Assembly: GCA_002435985.1 (NCBI GenBank)
Contig: DIXD01000073.1
Coordinates: 1 to 16,902, forward strand
DNA: 16,902 nt
Direction of reading: 5' to 3'
From: Spirochaetaceae bacterium UBA6089
GTDB lineage: Bacteria > Spirochaetota > Spirochaetia > Treponematales > Rectinemataceae
The notes beneath the pieces were generated by a model. The model worked only from the letters and a program-made list of their open reading frames with translations, ran no database searches and had not been told where the DNA came from. The first letter of the stretch is position 1. The number at the start of each line of letters is the position of its first letter. Below are positions 6,201 through 15,226 of the stretch, one piece after another. A program made the translations under genes and the position numbers.

Positions 6201-8198
6201 TTATTTCGTCGGGTCTCCGGCATAAAAATGCCATTTGCGTGCAAATCGTGTGCCGTTCCACCAGCGCTTGATGGCAGGGATGAGCCAATAGTCGATGCCG
6301 AACGAACGACCGAGCCCACCGAGCATCAGAATTCCGGCAAACACGAACCACGCCTGATTCCATGCGAACATGCCGGTAAGTGTGAACATGGCGCACATGA
6401 CGAGGCTTCCGGCCGCTGCGAGCCAGGTGAAACAGCCGCCGAAGAGGGCAAGGCCGATGGCCATCTCCATGAACACGACCATGACTTGGAGCACAGTGAA
6501 CGGCAGATAGGCGAAGATACCGTCCATGAAGGTCTGGCGAAACCAGGTTACAAGACCGGAATTTGGGTCGAGGATAGGTTTGGTCAAGTCCCAGACGGCC
6601 TTGAAGGTCGTCGTTGCTGCGTCGGTAGCGCCCGCAGCAACTGCGGAGGCAGCGGACGTCGCCTCAGGTACGGCCGCAACCGCCGCGCTGGCAGCGCTCG
6701 TAGCTGCAGCTGCTGCGCCGGCTGCACTGGTCGCCGCCGCTTCTCCGGCACTTTCCCATGCGCTCGCTCCGCTCGTGGCTTCGGCCACTTGTACGCCCGC
6801 CTGCACGACGCCCGGCGAGAACATCCAGCTGGTTTTGGAGCCGGTTTCGAACGCCAACCAGCCCTCTCCAATCTTGTTGATGCCCTCGAAGATCCACATG
6901 AGACCGAGCCACATCCTCAAGAGGAGCGGCCAATATGGCCTCACCTTGTATGAGACGAAGTCGCCTATGAACGAGCGGCGATCCTTCATGTCGAGGAATT
7001 CATGCCTGAGATACTCCCAGACCTGGTTGAGGCCTGCGATGTTGAGCAGGTACCACATGTTGATGAGGTGTTTAATCCCGAGCGCGATAAATCCCGATGT
7101 CTTCATGCCTCCTGCGTTCGAAACGCCGTAATGACTTCCGATGCAGATCATGAAACCGTGATATTTTGGTTCGAAGTGGTGGCGTTCGCCGCCTTCGATG
7201 TCGGCGATGATATTCTTTGCGACGGTTTCTGCGGTGAAGTGTGCAGTCTCGACGATCTGCGCGAGTGGCTTGCCTTCGAAAATGAGGCCGGCAATATCGC
7301 CCACGACGTACACGAAGGGATATTTCGTGGACTTGAGCTCCATGTCGCAGTCGATGCGATTGCGCTTGCCTGTGGGTAGCCCAAGTTGACCCGCAAAGCT
7401 CGAACCTTTGACGCCGCAGGTCCAGATGAAGGTTTCGGTTTCGACGATTTCTCCGCTCTTGAGCAGGACCTTGCCCGGCTCTGCGCCGACGATGGCCGAA
7501 TTGAGCATGACCTCGCAACGGCGTTTCTGCAGATACTTTTCCGCTTTTGCGCGCAGAGGCTCTTCGAGGACAGGAAGGATCGAGGGCAGCGCCTCGATAT
7601 TGAGGATGCGCACTTCCTTCGGGTCGAGAAAGTACTTGCGGCACATCACGTCGCGGTAGTCGAGCAGTTCCCCGATCATCTCGATGCCGGTAAAACCTGC
7701 GCCTGCGACCACGAAGGAGAGCAGCTTTTTGCGTTTTTCAGGGTCAGTCTCGAGGGACGCTGCGTAGAACTTCTCTTCGATGTGCTTGCGAATTTTCATT
7801 GCATCTTCGAAGGACCAGAGCGTAAAGGAATTTTCGGCAATGCCCGGTATGCCGAAGAATTCGGGCTCGGCACCTACACCGAGAATGATGTAGTCGAATG
7901 CGTAGGTCTGAACCTTTCCGATTGCTTTTTTTGCCTCGAAATCGACTTTTTCGATGGTATCCAGCACAACATTGATGCGCTTTGCTCCAAAGATCTTCTT
8001 GAAGAGCACCTGCACCGATTCAGGCTCTGTCCGCCATCCGGCGACTTCGTGCAGCTCGGTCATGAGGGTGTGGAAGGGACGCTTATCGATAAGTGTGATC
8101 TCCACATTTTCTCGTCTGCGGAAATGTTTCTCGAGAATTTTTCCCGCCCAAACACCTCCGTATCCACCACCAAGAATGAGGATTTTCTTTGTTACCAT
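6201..8198 (-). CDS. Type II NADH dehydrogenase-like flavoprotein fused to a DoxX-like membrane domain
   Basis: The N-terminal part (about 1-400) is a pyridine-nucleotide flavoprotein of the NDH-2 type, which passes electrons from NADH to membrane quinone without pumping protons. FAD binding is shown by LGGGYGG (9-15) and VYVVGDIAG (297-304), and the NADH site by AGAGFTG (165-171). From about 420 the protein becomes a membrane domain like DoxX: one helix near 423-440, then three near 560-585, 589-611 and 614-630. Between the first and second helix lies an insert (about 472-530) that is half alanine with Ser, Thr and Gly. The frame is open to a TTG at 8228, but the ATG at 8198 is chosen because it starts right at the FAD fold and has GAGGT eight bases upstream. 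The protein has 665 residues, against about 400-450 for ordinary NDH-2. The electron acceptor is inferred, not seen. Confidence 0.9.
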   Translation of the reverse strand: MVTKKILILGGGYGGVWAGKILEKHFRRRENVEITLIDKRPFHTLMTELHEVAGWRTEPESVQVLFKKIFGAKRINVVLDTIEKVDFEAKKAIGKVQTYAFDYIILGVGAEPEFFGIPGIAENSFTLWSFEDAMKIRKHIEEKFYAASLETDPEKRKKLLSFVVAGAGFTGIEMIGELLDYRDVMCRKYFLDPKEVRILNIEALPSILPVLEEPLRAKAEKYLQKRRCEVMLNSAIVGAEPGKVLLKSGEIVETETFIWTCGVKGSSFAGQLGLPTGKRNRIDCDMELKSTKYPFVYVVGDIAGLIFEGKPLAQIVETAHFTAETVAKNIIADIEGGERHHFEPKYHGFMICIGSHYGVSNAGGMKTSGFIALGIKHLINMWYLLNIAGLNQVWEYLRHEFLDMKDRRSFIGDFVSYKVRPYWPLLLRMWLGLMWIFEGINKIGEGWLAFETGSKTSWMFSPGVVQAGVQVAEATSGASAWESAGEAAATSAAGAAAAATSAASAAVAAVPEATSAASAVAAGATDAATTTFKAVWDLTKPILDPNSGLVTWFRQTFMDGIFAYLPFTVLQVMVVFMEMAIGLALFGGCFTWLAAAGSLVMCAMFTLTGMFAWNQAWFVFAGILMLGGLGRSFGIDYWLIPAIKRWWNGTRFARKWHFYAGDPTK

Positions 8199-8393
8199 CG
8201 TATGTGACCTCGCATGTTCAAAATTCAATAAAAATATAGCAATATATAATTATATAATACAAGCTATCTTTTGGCTATAGTCTTCTTTCTATATACCATC
8301 TGCCGATTATTTATTATGATAGTGGTTCTATCTGCCTGAAAGGTGCCCCGTGCACATGACATAGATATTACAAAGACAGGGAAGGGTTGAAAA
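8199..8393. other. AT-rich divergent intergenic region
   Basis: This 195-bp spacer separates the divergent NADH dehydrogenase gene and the five-gene operon, so promoters in both directions are expected. On the - strand, TATATT with an upstream TTGTAT at an 18-base spacing (between about 8233 and 8262) is a possible promoter. On the + strand, TATTAT/TATGAT (8312-8320) looks like a -10, but no good -35 precedes it. A 14-bp palindrome, TATATAATTATATA, lies at 8243-8256, and GATAG/CTATC form a small inverted repeat at 8318-8332. No RNA gene or ORF is recognised. Confidence 0.4.
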
Positions 8394-9974
8394 ATGGAGA
8401 GATTCTTACGGCGTACAGAATACGCAGAGGATCGGATTCTTGTTACGTTTGCGCGTCTTATCGACGATCAGTTTTTTAAGGAAAAGAACGATATTCTGGT
8501 GAACGACGAAAGCGCGGAATATCGCGCGCCGCTCGTCGCGGCGATGATCGGGAGATTTCTGGAACGTCCTGAAGTGACGGGGAGGGACGACGGCAGCTGG
8601 GTCCGTGCTCTGGTTTTGGCAGAACACAGGGAAACGCTGGGGGAGCTGAAGCAGCTCCTTGAGGAGATGCACATCGGAGGCGCGGTCGTCGGTTCTCAGG
8701 AAGAGGTACGGCAGGCAGTCGAGAGGCTCAGCGGTGAACCGGTCGTCGCAATGCCGGCATCGCTCTTTTTGACCACAGTGGAGAACGAAAGCTTCAGGCC
8801 GCGCGATTTTGGGCTTGTGATCATCGAAGGAGCGGATGTTTTCAGCGAGCAGCCAAGCGAAGTCCAACGGAAGATCTGGGGCCTTTTGCTTCCTCCCTGG
8901 GAGCGCAGGGCCGCCCTCTTTGCCGAGCACCTGGGCATTAGGACCAAGAACACCGCGATCGATTTTGCCAATAGCCCCAAGACTGTCGTGCTGAAAAAGG
9001 CTCAGGCGAGTCTGAACGCAATTCCGACATCGATGTATCGAGTTTCTTCGGAGAACAAGTTCAGAGTGCTGCTTGCATTGATTCAAGAAGAGAATCGGAA
9101 GGGACATTCCGCCCTTGTCGTTTTCTGCAATCTCCGGCAGATTGCTCGGGAAGTCGAGGCGCGGCTCAGGCTTAATCATATTCGTGTAGAGCATGTGTCT
9201 GCGAACCGCGAAGAAGGCGAACCCCTTGTCTTCGTCGTTTCGAACGACGATCTCGAAGCGCTGCCGAGCGAGTTTGTGTCCACGGCAATTCATTACGATA
9301 TTCCACTCGACGCCGATGTGTACCTCGAGCGGGTGCGGGCCGTGCAGCCCCAAAACGCGACCATGATAGGCCTAGCGTGTGAGAGGTATGAGGTGGGACT
9401 GTCCGCGATAACCTCGCGTTTTGGCATTTCGTTCGAGGTACAGGAACCTAGTGCGGAGATGCTGGAATACCGCGACGCAAGCGAGGGGGTGCCCCTCGAG
9501 CGTGAGCATGAGCCTCCTTCGGATGAGCAGAGACCTGTGCGCCGGCGTGAATGGCAAAAACCGGAGGTACCACACAGGGGATCCGACGGCCACACCACGG
9601 ACCATAAGGAGTCGAGGCATCCGCATTCAAAGCGCGGAAAGCGCGGCAGCCATGAGTCTGCCCCGCATGGAGAGAAGGCTCCACATGGAGGGAAGTCCTC
9701 GCACGGAGGGAATGTCCAGCGCGACCACAGAGACGAGAAGAACTCGTCGCTCTATTCCATGAGCACGGAGGAGCGCCTTGCCTATTTCAGGAACAAATAC
9801 CGGACTATTCTGAAGACACCCATAGAACCGACCCAGCAGCACGCTGAGGTATCGCAGCCCGATGAAACTCCTCGGGATGGCAGAGAAGTAAACAATGATA
9901 GTAAAGTAAAACGAATTATAGATACATTCCTTCCGGGGAATAAAGACTCCGAGCAGGAAAACGGCAAGCATTGA
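8394..9974 (+). CDS. Degenerate DEAD-box helicase-like protein (probable pseudoenzyme) with a charged, His-rich tail
   Basis: This 526-residue protein keeps the outline of a two-domain DEAD-box RNA helicase but not its chemistry. RAPLVAAMIGRFLE (44-57) sits where the ATP-binding loop should be and lacks any GKT. LVLAEHRETLGELKQ (73-87) matches the motif Ia region. LVIIEGADVF (141-150) replaces the DEAD motif. In domain 2, SALVVFCNLRQIAREVEARL (239-258) resembles motif IV. IHYDIPLDADVYLERVRAV (299-317) aligns with the stretch that normally ends in HRIGRTGR, but the arginine-finger motif is gone. From about 360 the tail is hydrophilic and disordered-looking, with His/Lys/Gly repeats. The ATG at 8394 has AAGGG seven bases upstream. 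It is the first gene of a tight operon, 19 bp before the glucan phosphorylase. RNA binding without ATPase activity is a plausible role, but the function is not known. Confidence 0.72.
   Translation: MERFLRRTEYAEDRILVTFARLIDDQFFKEKNDILVNDESAEYRAPLVAAMIGRFLERPEVTGRDDGSWVRALVLAEHRETLGELKQLLEEMHIGGAVVGSQEEVRQAVERLSGEPVVAMPASLFLTTVENESFRPRDFGLVIIEGADVFSEQPSEVQRKIWGLLLPPWERRAALFAEHLGIRTKNTAIDFANSPKTVVLKKAQASLNAIPTSMYRVSSENKFRVLLALIQEENRKGHSALVVFCNLRQIAREVEARLRLNHIRVEHVSANREEGEPLVFVVSNDDLEALPSEFVSTAIHYDIPLDADVYLERVRAVQPQNATMIGLACERYEVGLSAITSRFGISFEVQEPSAEMLEYRDASEGVPLEREHEPPSDEQRPVRRREWQKPEVPHRGSDGHTTDHKESRHPHSKRGKRGSHESAPHGEKAPHGGKSSHGGNVQRDHRDEKNSSLYSMSTEERLAYFRNKYRTILKTPIEPTQQHAEVSQPDETPRDGREVNNDSKVKRIIDTFLPGNKDSEQENGKH
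9663..9716 (+). repeat. Three 18-bp tandem repeats encoding a His-Gly-Lys hexapeptide
   Basis: Three consecutive 18-base units (9663-9680, 9681-9698, 9699-9716) encode PHGEKA, PHGGKS and SHGGNV in the tail of the helicase-like protein. The unit length is a multiple of three, so changes in copy number would keep the frame. This marks a low-complexity, basic, possibly nucleic-acid- or metal-binding segment. Confidence 0.75.
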
Positions 9975-9993
9975 AGATGAGAGGTATCCATCG

Positions 9994-12531
9994 ATGAAAA
10001 TAGTGTCGCACACTGTTAAGCCGACCCTTAGAGGCCGCCTGGCCAGGCTCGATACTCTGGCGCGCAATTTGTGGCTTTCGTGGAATTTTGATGCAGTATC
10101 GCTGTTTATCCGTATCAACAGCGACCTTTGGGCGGAATCCGGGCAGAATCCCGTAAAGATGCTGGGGATGCTGAGCCAGGAGAAGATCGACCAGCTCGCT
10201 TCGGACCAGTCGTTTCTATCGGATCTCGACGATGTCTATACTCAGTTTCAGCGATATCTGAAGAATAAGCCCTGGTATCGTGGGCCCGCCGACAGGGTGG
10301 TCGCGTATTTTTCGATGGAGTATGGCCTCGACGTCTCGCTGCCGACATATTCCGGCGGTTTAGGCGTGCTGTCTGGCGATCACATGAAAACCGTGAGCGA
10401 CCTCGGGCTGCCGCTCGTCGGTGTCGGTCTTCTCTATCGCCAGGGGTACTTCAAACAGTATCTCAACGCCGATGGATATCAGCAGGAAACCTATCCGGAG
10501 AATGACTGGTACAACATGCCCGTCGAGCGCTGTATCGACCAGAATGGAACCCCCATTCTCATCGGTGTCGACATGGCGGGCCGCACCATCAGCGCCGGCA
10601 TCTGGCGCGTCGATATCGGCAGGGCGCAGCTCTACCTCCTCGACACCAACATCCCCGAGAATCATCCCGAGGACCGCACCATCACCGCCACGCTCTACGG
10701 CGGCGACAAGGAAATGCGGATCAAACAAGAGATACTCCTAGGCATCGGTGGAATTCGCGCGCTCAAGGCACTGGGCATTAAGGTCGCGGCGACGCACATG
10801 AACGAGGGACATTCCGCCTTCCTCGCGCTGGAGCGCATAAGGGTGCTCATGGAAGACTATCATCTGGACGTGCATGCGGCAATGCAGGCCTTCATTCCGA
10901 CGAATATCTTTACCACCCATACCCCGGTGCCTGCAGGCAACGAGCGCTTCGGCATCGATCTCATGAACAAATATTTCCGTTCATTTGTAGGAGGACTCGG
11001 GCTCGATTGGAATGAATTTTTAGGCATGGGTCGCGAAAACCCCTTCGACAGCCAAGAGAGCTTCTGCATGACCGTGTTTGCGCTCCGCCTTTCTGCGAAA
11101 TCGAACGGCGTCTCAAAGCTCCACGGCGAAGTGTCGCGTACAATGTGGAAGGCGCTCTGGCCGGACCTCGAATTGAAGGAAGTCCCGATCGGCCATGTCA
11201 CCAACGGCGTGTACCCCCGCACCTGGATCAGCCACGACATGCTCGATCTTCTCGATCGATTTTTAGGGCCTCAGTTCTATTTGCAGCCTGACAATGTCGA
11301 GATATGGGCTAAGTTGGAGAGCATCTCCGATGAAGAGCTTTGGCGCACGCACGAACGCAGACGAGAACGGCTCGTCGCGGTCTGTCGCCAGCGCCTTGTC
11401 GCGGGCTATAAGCGGCTCGGAATGTCCGACGGCGAAATCCTTCGATCCAGCGATGTGCTTTCGCCGTATATACTCACCCTGAGCTTTGCGCGCCGCTTTG
11501 CGACGTACAAGCGGGGGACACTGCTTCTCAAAGACCCAGACAGACTCATCAGATTGCTGTCGAATAAGGAGAAACCCATCCAGCTTGTAATCGCCGGAAA
11601 GGCGCACCCCCACGATGCGGCCGGAAAGGACCTCATCCGAGAGATCGTGCACTTTTCGAGGCGCGAGGAGGTGTTTGGCCGCATCGTATTCATAGAGGAC
11701 TACGACATGGCAATGGGCCGCTACATGACGAGTGGTTCCGATGTCTGGCTCAACACGCCGCGCCGGCCGCTCGAGGCTTCCGGCACCTCGGGTATGAAGG
11801 CCGGCATGAATGGTGTGCTGAACTGTTCGGTCCTCGACGGGTGGTGGGCGGAGGCGTACACTCCCGACATAGGATGGGCTATCGGTTCCGGTGAAGAATA
11901 TCAGGACGAAGCGCTTCAGGATAGCATAGAGGCCGATGACCTGTACGACCTCCTCGAACACGAGATTGTGCCGCTCTTCTACAGTCAAGGGCGCGATAAT
12001 ATCCCTCACGACTGGCTCAAAAAGATGCGCGCTTCGATGAGAGTCATCGGCAGCCAGTTTTCCACGCACCGCATGCTCAAGGAATATTACGCAGGGTACT
12101 ACGAGGCAGCCCTTGCGGAGGGCCGAGCCCTCGAGGCGGACAACTACAAGGCGAGCATTTCGCTCGCACGGTATCTCGAAAAAATATGGCGCGCATGGCA
12201 GGGCGTACGGATCGTCGAGTTCTCCGACGACGGAGCTCCCGTCGTGTCGAGGGGGACCACGATCACCGTGCGTGCCCTCGTCGACCTCGCGGGACTTTCC
12301 CCCGACGATGTCGCAGTCGAATGTTACTCAGGCAGGCTTTCGAGTAAGGGAGAAATCCTCGACGGCGGGCGTATGCCCATGTCTTTCGTGGGGCAGGAAG
12401 GTTCGTATTATCGGTATCAGTACATGATGCATGGAGAAATTACCGGCCAGGTCGGATATTCGGTGCGTGTCCTGCCGGTACATCCTGCGCTCGACGGACG
12501 TTTTATTCCCGGTCTGGTGCGCTGGGCATAG
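9994..12531 (+). CDS. glgP: Alpha-glucan (glycogen/maltodextrin) phosphorylase, GT35
   Basis: This enzyme cleaves terminal alpha-1,4 glucosyl units from glycogen or maltodextrin with phosphate, releasing glucose-1-phosphate (EC 2.4.1.1). The 845-residue protein opens with LARNLWLSWNFDAVSLF (22-38), the DUF3417-type N-terminal segment of the bacterial/archaeal alpha-glucan phosphorylase subfamily. Next come SMEYGLDVSLPTYSGGLGVLSGDH (107-130, split here only by reading), NEGHSAF (270-276) and NGVSKLHGEVSR (371-382). The pyridoxal-phosphate lysine is K602 in GTSGMKAGMNG (597-607). All expected active-site blocks are present and uninterrupted. GAGAGG lies about nine bases before the ATG. The gene sits 19 bp after the helicase-like gene and 10 bp before the GlpA-like gene, so it belongs to the same transcript. 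Substrate chain-length preference cannot be read from sequence. Confidence 0.95.
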   Translation: MKIVSHTVKPTLRGRLARLDTLARNLWLSWNFDAVSLFIRINSDLWAESGQNPVKMLGMLSQEKIDQLASDQSFLSDLDDVYTQFQRYLKNKPWYRGPADRVVAYFSMEYGLDVSLPTYSGGLGVLSGDHMKTVSDLGLPLVGVGLLYRQGYFKQYLNADGYQQETYPENDWYNMPVERCIDQNGTPILIGVDMAGRTISAGIWRVDIGRAQLYLLDTNIPENHPEDRTITATLYGGDKEMRIKQEILLGIGGIRALKALGIKVAATHMNEGHSAFLALERIRVLMEDYHLDVHAAMQAFIPTNIFTTHTPVPAGNERFGIDLMNKYFRSFVGGLGLDWNEFLGMGRENPFDSQESFCMTVFALRLSAKSNGVSKLHGEVSRTMWKALWPDLELKEVPIGHVTNGVYPRTWISHDMLDLLDRFLGPQFYLQPDNVEIWAKLESISDEELWRTHERRRERLVAVCRQRLVAGYKRLGMSDGEILRSSDVLSPYILTLSFARRFATYKRGTLLLKDPDRLIRLLSNKEKPIQLVIAGKAHPHDAAGKDLIREIVHFSRREEVFGRIVFIEDYDMAMGRYMTSGSDVWLNTPRRPLEASGTSGMKAGMNGVLNCSVLDGWWAEAYTPDIGWAIGSGEEYQDEALQDSIEADDLYDLLEHEIVPLFYSQGRDNIPHDWLKKMRASMRVIGSQFSTHRMLKEYYAGYYEAALAEGRALEADNYKASISLARYLEKIWRAWQGVRIVEFSDDGAPVVSRGTTITVRALVDLAGLSPDDVAVECYSGRLSSKGEILDGGRMPMSFVGQEGSYYRYQYMMHGEITGQVGYSVRVLPVHPALDGRFIPGLVRWA

Positions 12532-12541
12532 TGAGGCAGAC

Positions 12542-13969
12542 ATGGATCAGTTCGACGTTGCCATCATTGGGGCGGGCGTCTGCGGCGCAAACATCGCCCG
12601 CAAGCTCTCGCAGTATGAACTCGATGTCGCTCTGCTTGAGAAAGAGGTCGATGTATCCCTGGGTACGTCCAAGGCGAATTCTGGGATCGTCCACGGCGGA
12701 TTTCATGATCACATACGTACATTGAAAGCGCGCCTCGAGCTGCGGGGAGCGCTCATGTTCGATCGTCTCCACGAAGAGCTCGATTTTCCTTTCGAGCGTT
12801 GTGGAATTCTCGTCGCAGCGCTGCACGAGGACGAGATGAAGGCCATCGAGCAGCTCTACCTTCAAGGCGTCGAAAATGGCGTCATCGGCATTGAGATGTG
12901 TTCGCGCGAGCGCATGCTTGAGCTCGAACCCACGCTCAACCCGGACGTCGTAGGCGGTCTATACGCGCCGTCTGGCGGCATCCTCGAGCCCTATCGGTTT
13001 GTGTTCTCGCTCGTGGAATCCGCACGGAACAATGGTGTGCACCTTAAGACCGAATTCGAAGTTGAGTCGGCCACGCGCGAAGCAGACTTCTGGCGGATCC
13101 GCGCAAAGAGCGGGCAAGAAATCCGCGCGCGCTATGTGGTGAACTCGGCGGGCCTGCTCGCGGACAGTATCTCGGCCGCCTTCGGCGCCGAGCGCTTCAC
13201 CATCGTGCCGCGCAAGGGCGAGTACTACCTCCTCGATCGCAGCGCCAAGGCAAAGCCTTCGCGCGTCATTTTTCCTGTTCCCACCGAAGTCTCCAAAGGC
13301 ATCCTGGTCATCCCCACCGTCGAGGGCACCGTTCTTATCGGTCCCACGGCCTCGCCTGCTCAAAATAAGGAAGACTTTGCGACCACCCGAGAACAGCTCG
13401 AACATGTCCTGCACACTGCTCGCATGATGGTCCCCTCCATTTCGGAGAACGACGTCATCACGAGCTTTGCCGGACTTCGTGCTGTGTACGGCAGCGACTT
13501 CTACATTGCGCTGTCGGAAAAAGCGCAGGCCTTTGTGCAGGTCGCAGGTATCCAATCCCCAGGCCTTACCGCGAGCCCCGCCATAGGCGAGTATGTCAAG
13601 GACTTGCTCAAGAAGGCGGGCTTGCGCCTCGTAGAGAAGTCCACATGGGATCCCTATGTGCATAAAGTCCCCCGTGCGCGCGATGCCGACCCCTTTGCCC
13701 TCGATGCCCTCGTTGCACAAGATCCCGCATACGGGGATATCGTCTGCCGCTGCGAACGCGTCAGCGAGGCCGAGATCGTCGCGGCGATCCGTGCGGGCCA
13801 CACGACCCTCGACGGCATAAAATACTACACGCGCGCGCAGATGGGCCGCTGTCAGGGCGGTTTCTGCACCTACAAAATCATCCGTATACTTATGCGCGAA
13901 ACCGGCATGAGTTTCGACCAAATCACAAAGCGCGGCGGCGGTTCGTTTATTTTGAAGGGGAGCCTATGA
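12542..13969 (+). CDS. glpA: GlpA-like FAD-dependent glycerol-3-phosphate dehydrogenase with C-terminal [2Fe-2S] domain
   Basis: The 475-residue protein begins with the FAD-binding motif VAIIGAGVCGANIA (6-19) and the KANSGIVHGGF block (44-54) typical of the DAO/GlpA family, which oxidises glycerol-3-phosphate to dihydroxyacetone phosphate. The C-terminus is a BFD-like [2Fe-2S] domain with C402, C404, C437 and C442 (CRC and CQGGFC), as in GlpA-type subunits that pass electrons to partners. The frame extends upstream into glgP, but the ATG at 12542 has GAGG five bases before it and begins at the FAD fold. The gene starts 10 bp after glgP and overlaps the next gene by 4 bp (ATGA), implying translational coupling. 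Glycerol-3-phosphate is the most likely substrate, judged by family and by the neighbouring trio; another 2-hydroxyacid-type substrate is possible. Confidence 0.85.
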   Translation: MDQFDVAIIGAGVCGANIARKLSQYELDVALLEKEVDVSLGTSKANSGIVHGGFHDHIRTLKARLELRGALMFDRLHEELDFPFERCGILVAALHEDEMKAIEQLYLQGVENGVIGIEMCSRERMLELEPTLNPDVVGGLYAPSGGILEPYRFVFSLVESARNNGVHLKTEFEVESATREADFWRIRAKSGQEIRARYVVNSAGLLADSISAAFGAERFTIVPRKGEYYLLDRSAKAKPSRVIFPVPTEVSKGILVIPTVEGTVLIGPTASPAQNKEDFATTREQLEHVLHTARMMVPSISENDVITSFAGLRAVYGSDFYIALSEKAQAFVQVAGIQSPGLTASPAIGEYVKDLLKKAGLRLVEKSTWDPYVHKVPRARDADPFALDALVAQDPAYGDIVCRCERVSEAEIVAAIRAGHTTLDGIKYYTRAQMGRCQGGFCTYKIIRILMRETGMSFDQITKRGGGSFILKGSL

Positions 13970-15216
13970 AAGAGCTTTCGTTCGACGCAGTGGTCATAGG
14001 CGGAGGCGCCGCGGGCATGGCAGCCGCACTCGAGCTCGATACGCGCGGTCATTCTGTGCTCATTGTAGAGCGAGAAGCCACGCTCGGCGGCATTCTCATG
14101 CAATGCATCCACAACGGATTCGGCCTCATCGAGTTCAATGAAGAGCTCACCGGCCCCGAATTCGCCCAGCGCTTCGAAGAGGATATCCGGAACAGGAACA
14201 TTCAGACCTCGCTCCGCACGACCGTGCTCGACATCCGCGAAGAAGGGGGGCTCAAGGCTATCTACTGTGTGTCGCCCTCTCAAGGTATGATGCGTATCGA
14301 GGCGCGCGCGATCGTTCTGGCAATGGGCTGCCGCGAGCGCACTCGGGGCAATATTCGTATTCCCGGCACGCGGCCGGCGGGTATCTACACGGCGGGGCTC
14401 GCCCAGCGCCTTATCAATATCGAAGGTTTTATCCCCGGCAAGGACGTCGTGATCATCGGCTCTGGCGATATCGGGCTCATCATGGCACGCCGCATGAGCT
14501 GGTCGGGATGCAAGGTCCATGCGGTGATCGAAATTCTGCCCTATCCGAGCGGGCTTACGCGCAACATCGTGCAGTGTCTCGACGACTTTGGCATTCCACT
14601 CTATCTGTCGCACCTGGTGACCAACATCTACGGCAAGGACAGAGTCGAAGGCATCGAGGTGACGCCGATCGAGTCGGGCGCGCTCATGCACGAAAAGGCC
14701 TTCAGAATCGCCTGCGACACCGTGCTATTGTCGGTGGGCCTTGTTCCTGAAAACGAGCTTTCGCGCAACGCGGGAATCGAGCTACAGCCTGCCACGAACG
14801 GGCCTTGGGTCGACAGCACGCTCATGACGACGATGCCGGGGGTGTTCGCCTGCGGGAATGTGTTGCATGTACACGATCTCGTCGACTATGTGGTCGAGGA
14901 AGCACGGCGCGCGGGCGCGAACGCGGCAGCCTGGATCTCGGGCTACCGACCCGAACGCGAACTCCGTGTCAAGGCCGGCCCAAATATCCGCTATGTAATG
15001 CCCATGCGCATCAATCTTGAGCGTGAAAACCGGTTCTACATGCGCAGTCTCATCGTAAAGAACGACGCACGACTCGAAGTCCGCCTCGATGGCGCGGTGG
15101 TGAGGTCGCGCAGGCTCGCGCATGTGCAGCCTTCGGAGATGCTGAGCTTGATGCTTGTCCCCGAAGAGCTATCGGCGGCCGGTCGCGATTCGACGGTCGA
15201 AATTGCGCTGCTGTGA
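13966..15216 (+). CDS. FAD/NAD(P)-dependent oxidoreductase, partner of the GlpA-like protein
   Basis: This 416-residue flavoprotein has two nucleotide-binding folds: VVIGGGAAGMAAA for FAD (9-21) and VVIIGSGDIGLIMARR for NAD(P), in the middle of the protein. Between them lies ERTRGNIRIPGTRPAGIYTA, of the kind seen in pyridine-nucleotide-disulfide oxidoreductases. The active-site dithiol CxxxxC of that family is not obvious; the conserved-looking cysteine block is MQCIHNGFGLIEFNE. It overlaps the previous gene by 4 bp and ends 10 bp before the DUF1667 gene. This three-gene order is a recurring neighbourhood in anaerobes near glycerol genes, as far as I know. A role moving electrons between the GlpA-like flavin and NAD(P) is inferred from that arrangement. 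Confidence 0.87.
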   Translation: MKELSFDAVVIGGGAAGMAAALELDTRGHSVLIVEREATLGGILMQCIHNGFGLIEFNEELTGPEFAQRFEEDIRNRNIQTSLRTTVLDIREEGGLKAIYCVSPSQGMMRIEARAIVLAMGCRERTRGNIRIPGTRPAGIYTAGLAQRLINIEGFIPGKDVVIIGSGDIGLIMARRMSWSGCKVHAVIEILPYPSGLTRNIVQCLDDFGIPLYLSHLVTNIYGKDRVEGIEVTPIESGALMHEKAFRIACDTVLLSVGLVPENELSRNAGIELQPATNGPWVDSTLMTTMPGVFACGNVLHVHDLVDYVVEEARRAGANAAAWISGYRPERELRVKAGPNIRYVMPMRINLERENRFYMRSLIVKNDARLEVRLDGAVVRSRRLAHVQPSEMLSLMLVPEELSAAGRDSTVEIALL

Positions 15217-15226
15217 GGAACATTCC

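Noticed and set aside
6105..6953. 282-codon + strand ORF opposite the DoxX domain
   Set aside because: Its composition mirrors the alanine-rich low-complexity stretch on the other strand; it has no domain or ribosome site.
7386..8207. 273-codon + strand ORF opposite the NADH dehydrogenase
   Set aside because: It is antisense to a clearly conserved flavoprotein, has no recognisable domain, and arises from the codon bias of the real gene.
12431..12541. Upstream start for the GlpA-like gene inside glgP
   Set aside because: The added 37 residues are an out-of-frame reading of glgP; the ATG at 12542 has GAGG and begins the FAD fold.
12959..13921. 320-codon - strand ORF opposite the GlpA-like gene
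   Set aside because: It lies fully antisense to a conserved FAD protein in an operon and shows no family features.
13870..14691. 273-codon - strand ORF opposite the FAD oxidoreductase
   Set aside because: It is an antisense shadow: the + strand frame has intact Rossmann motifs and tight operon spacing.
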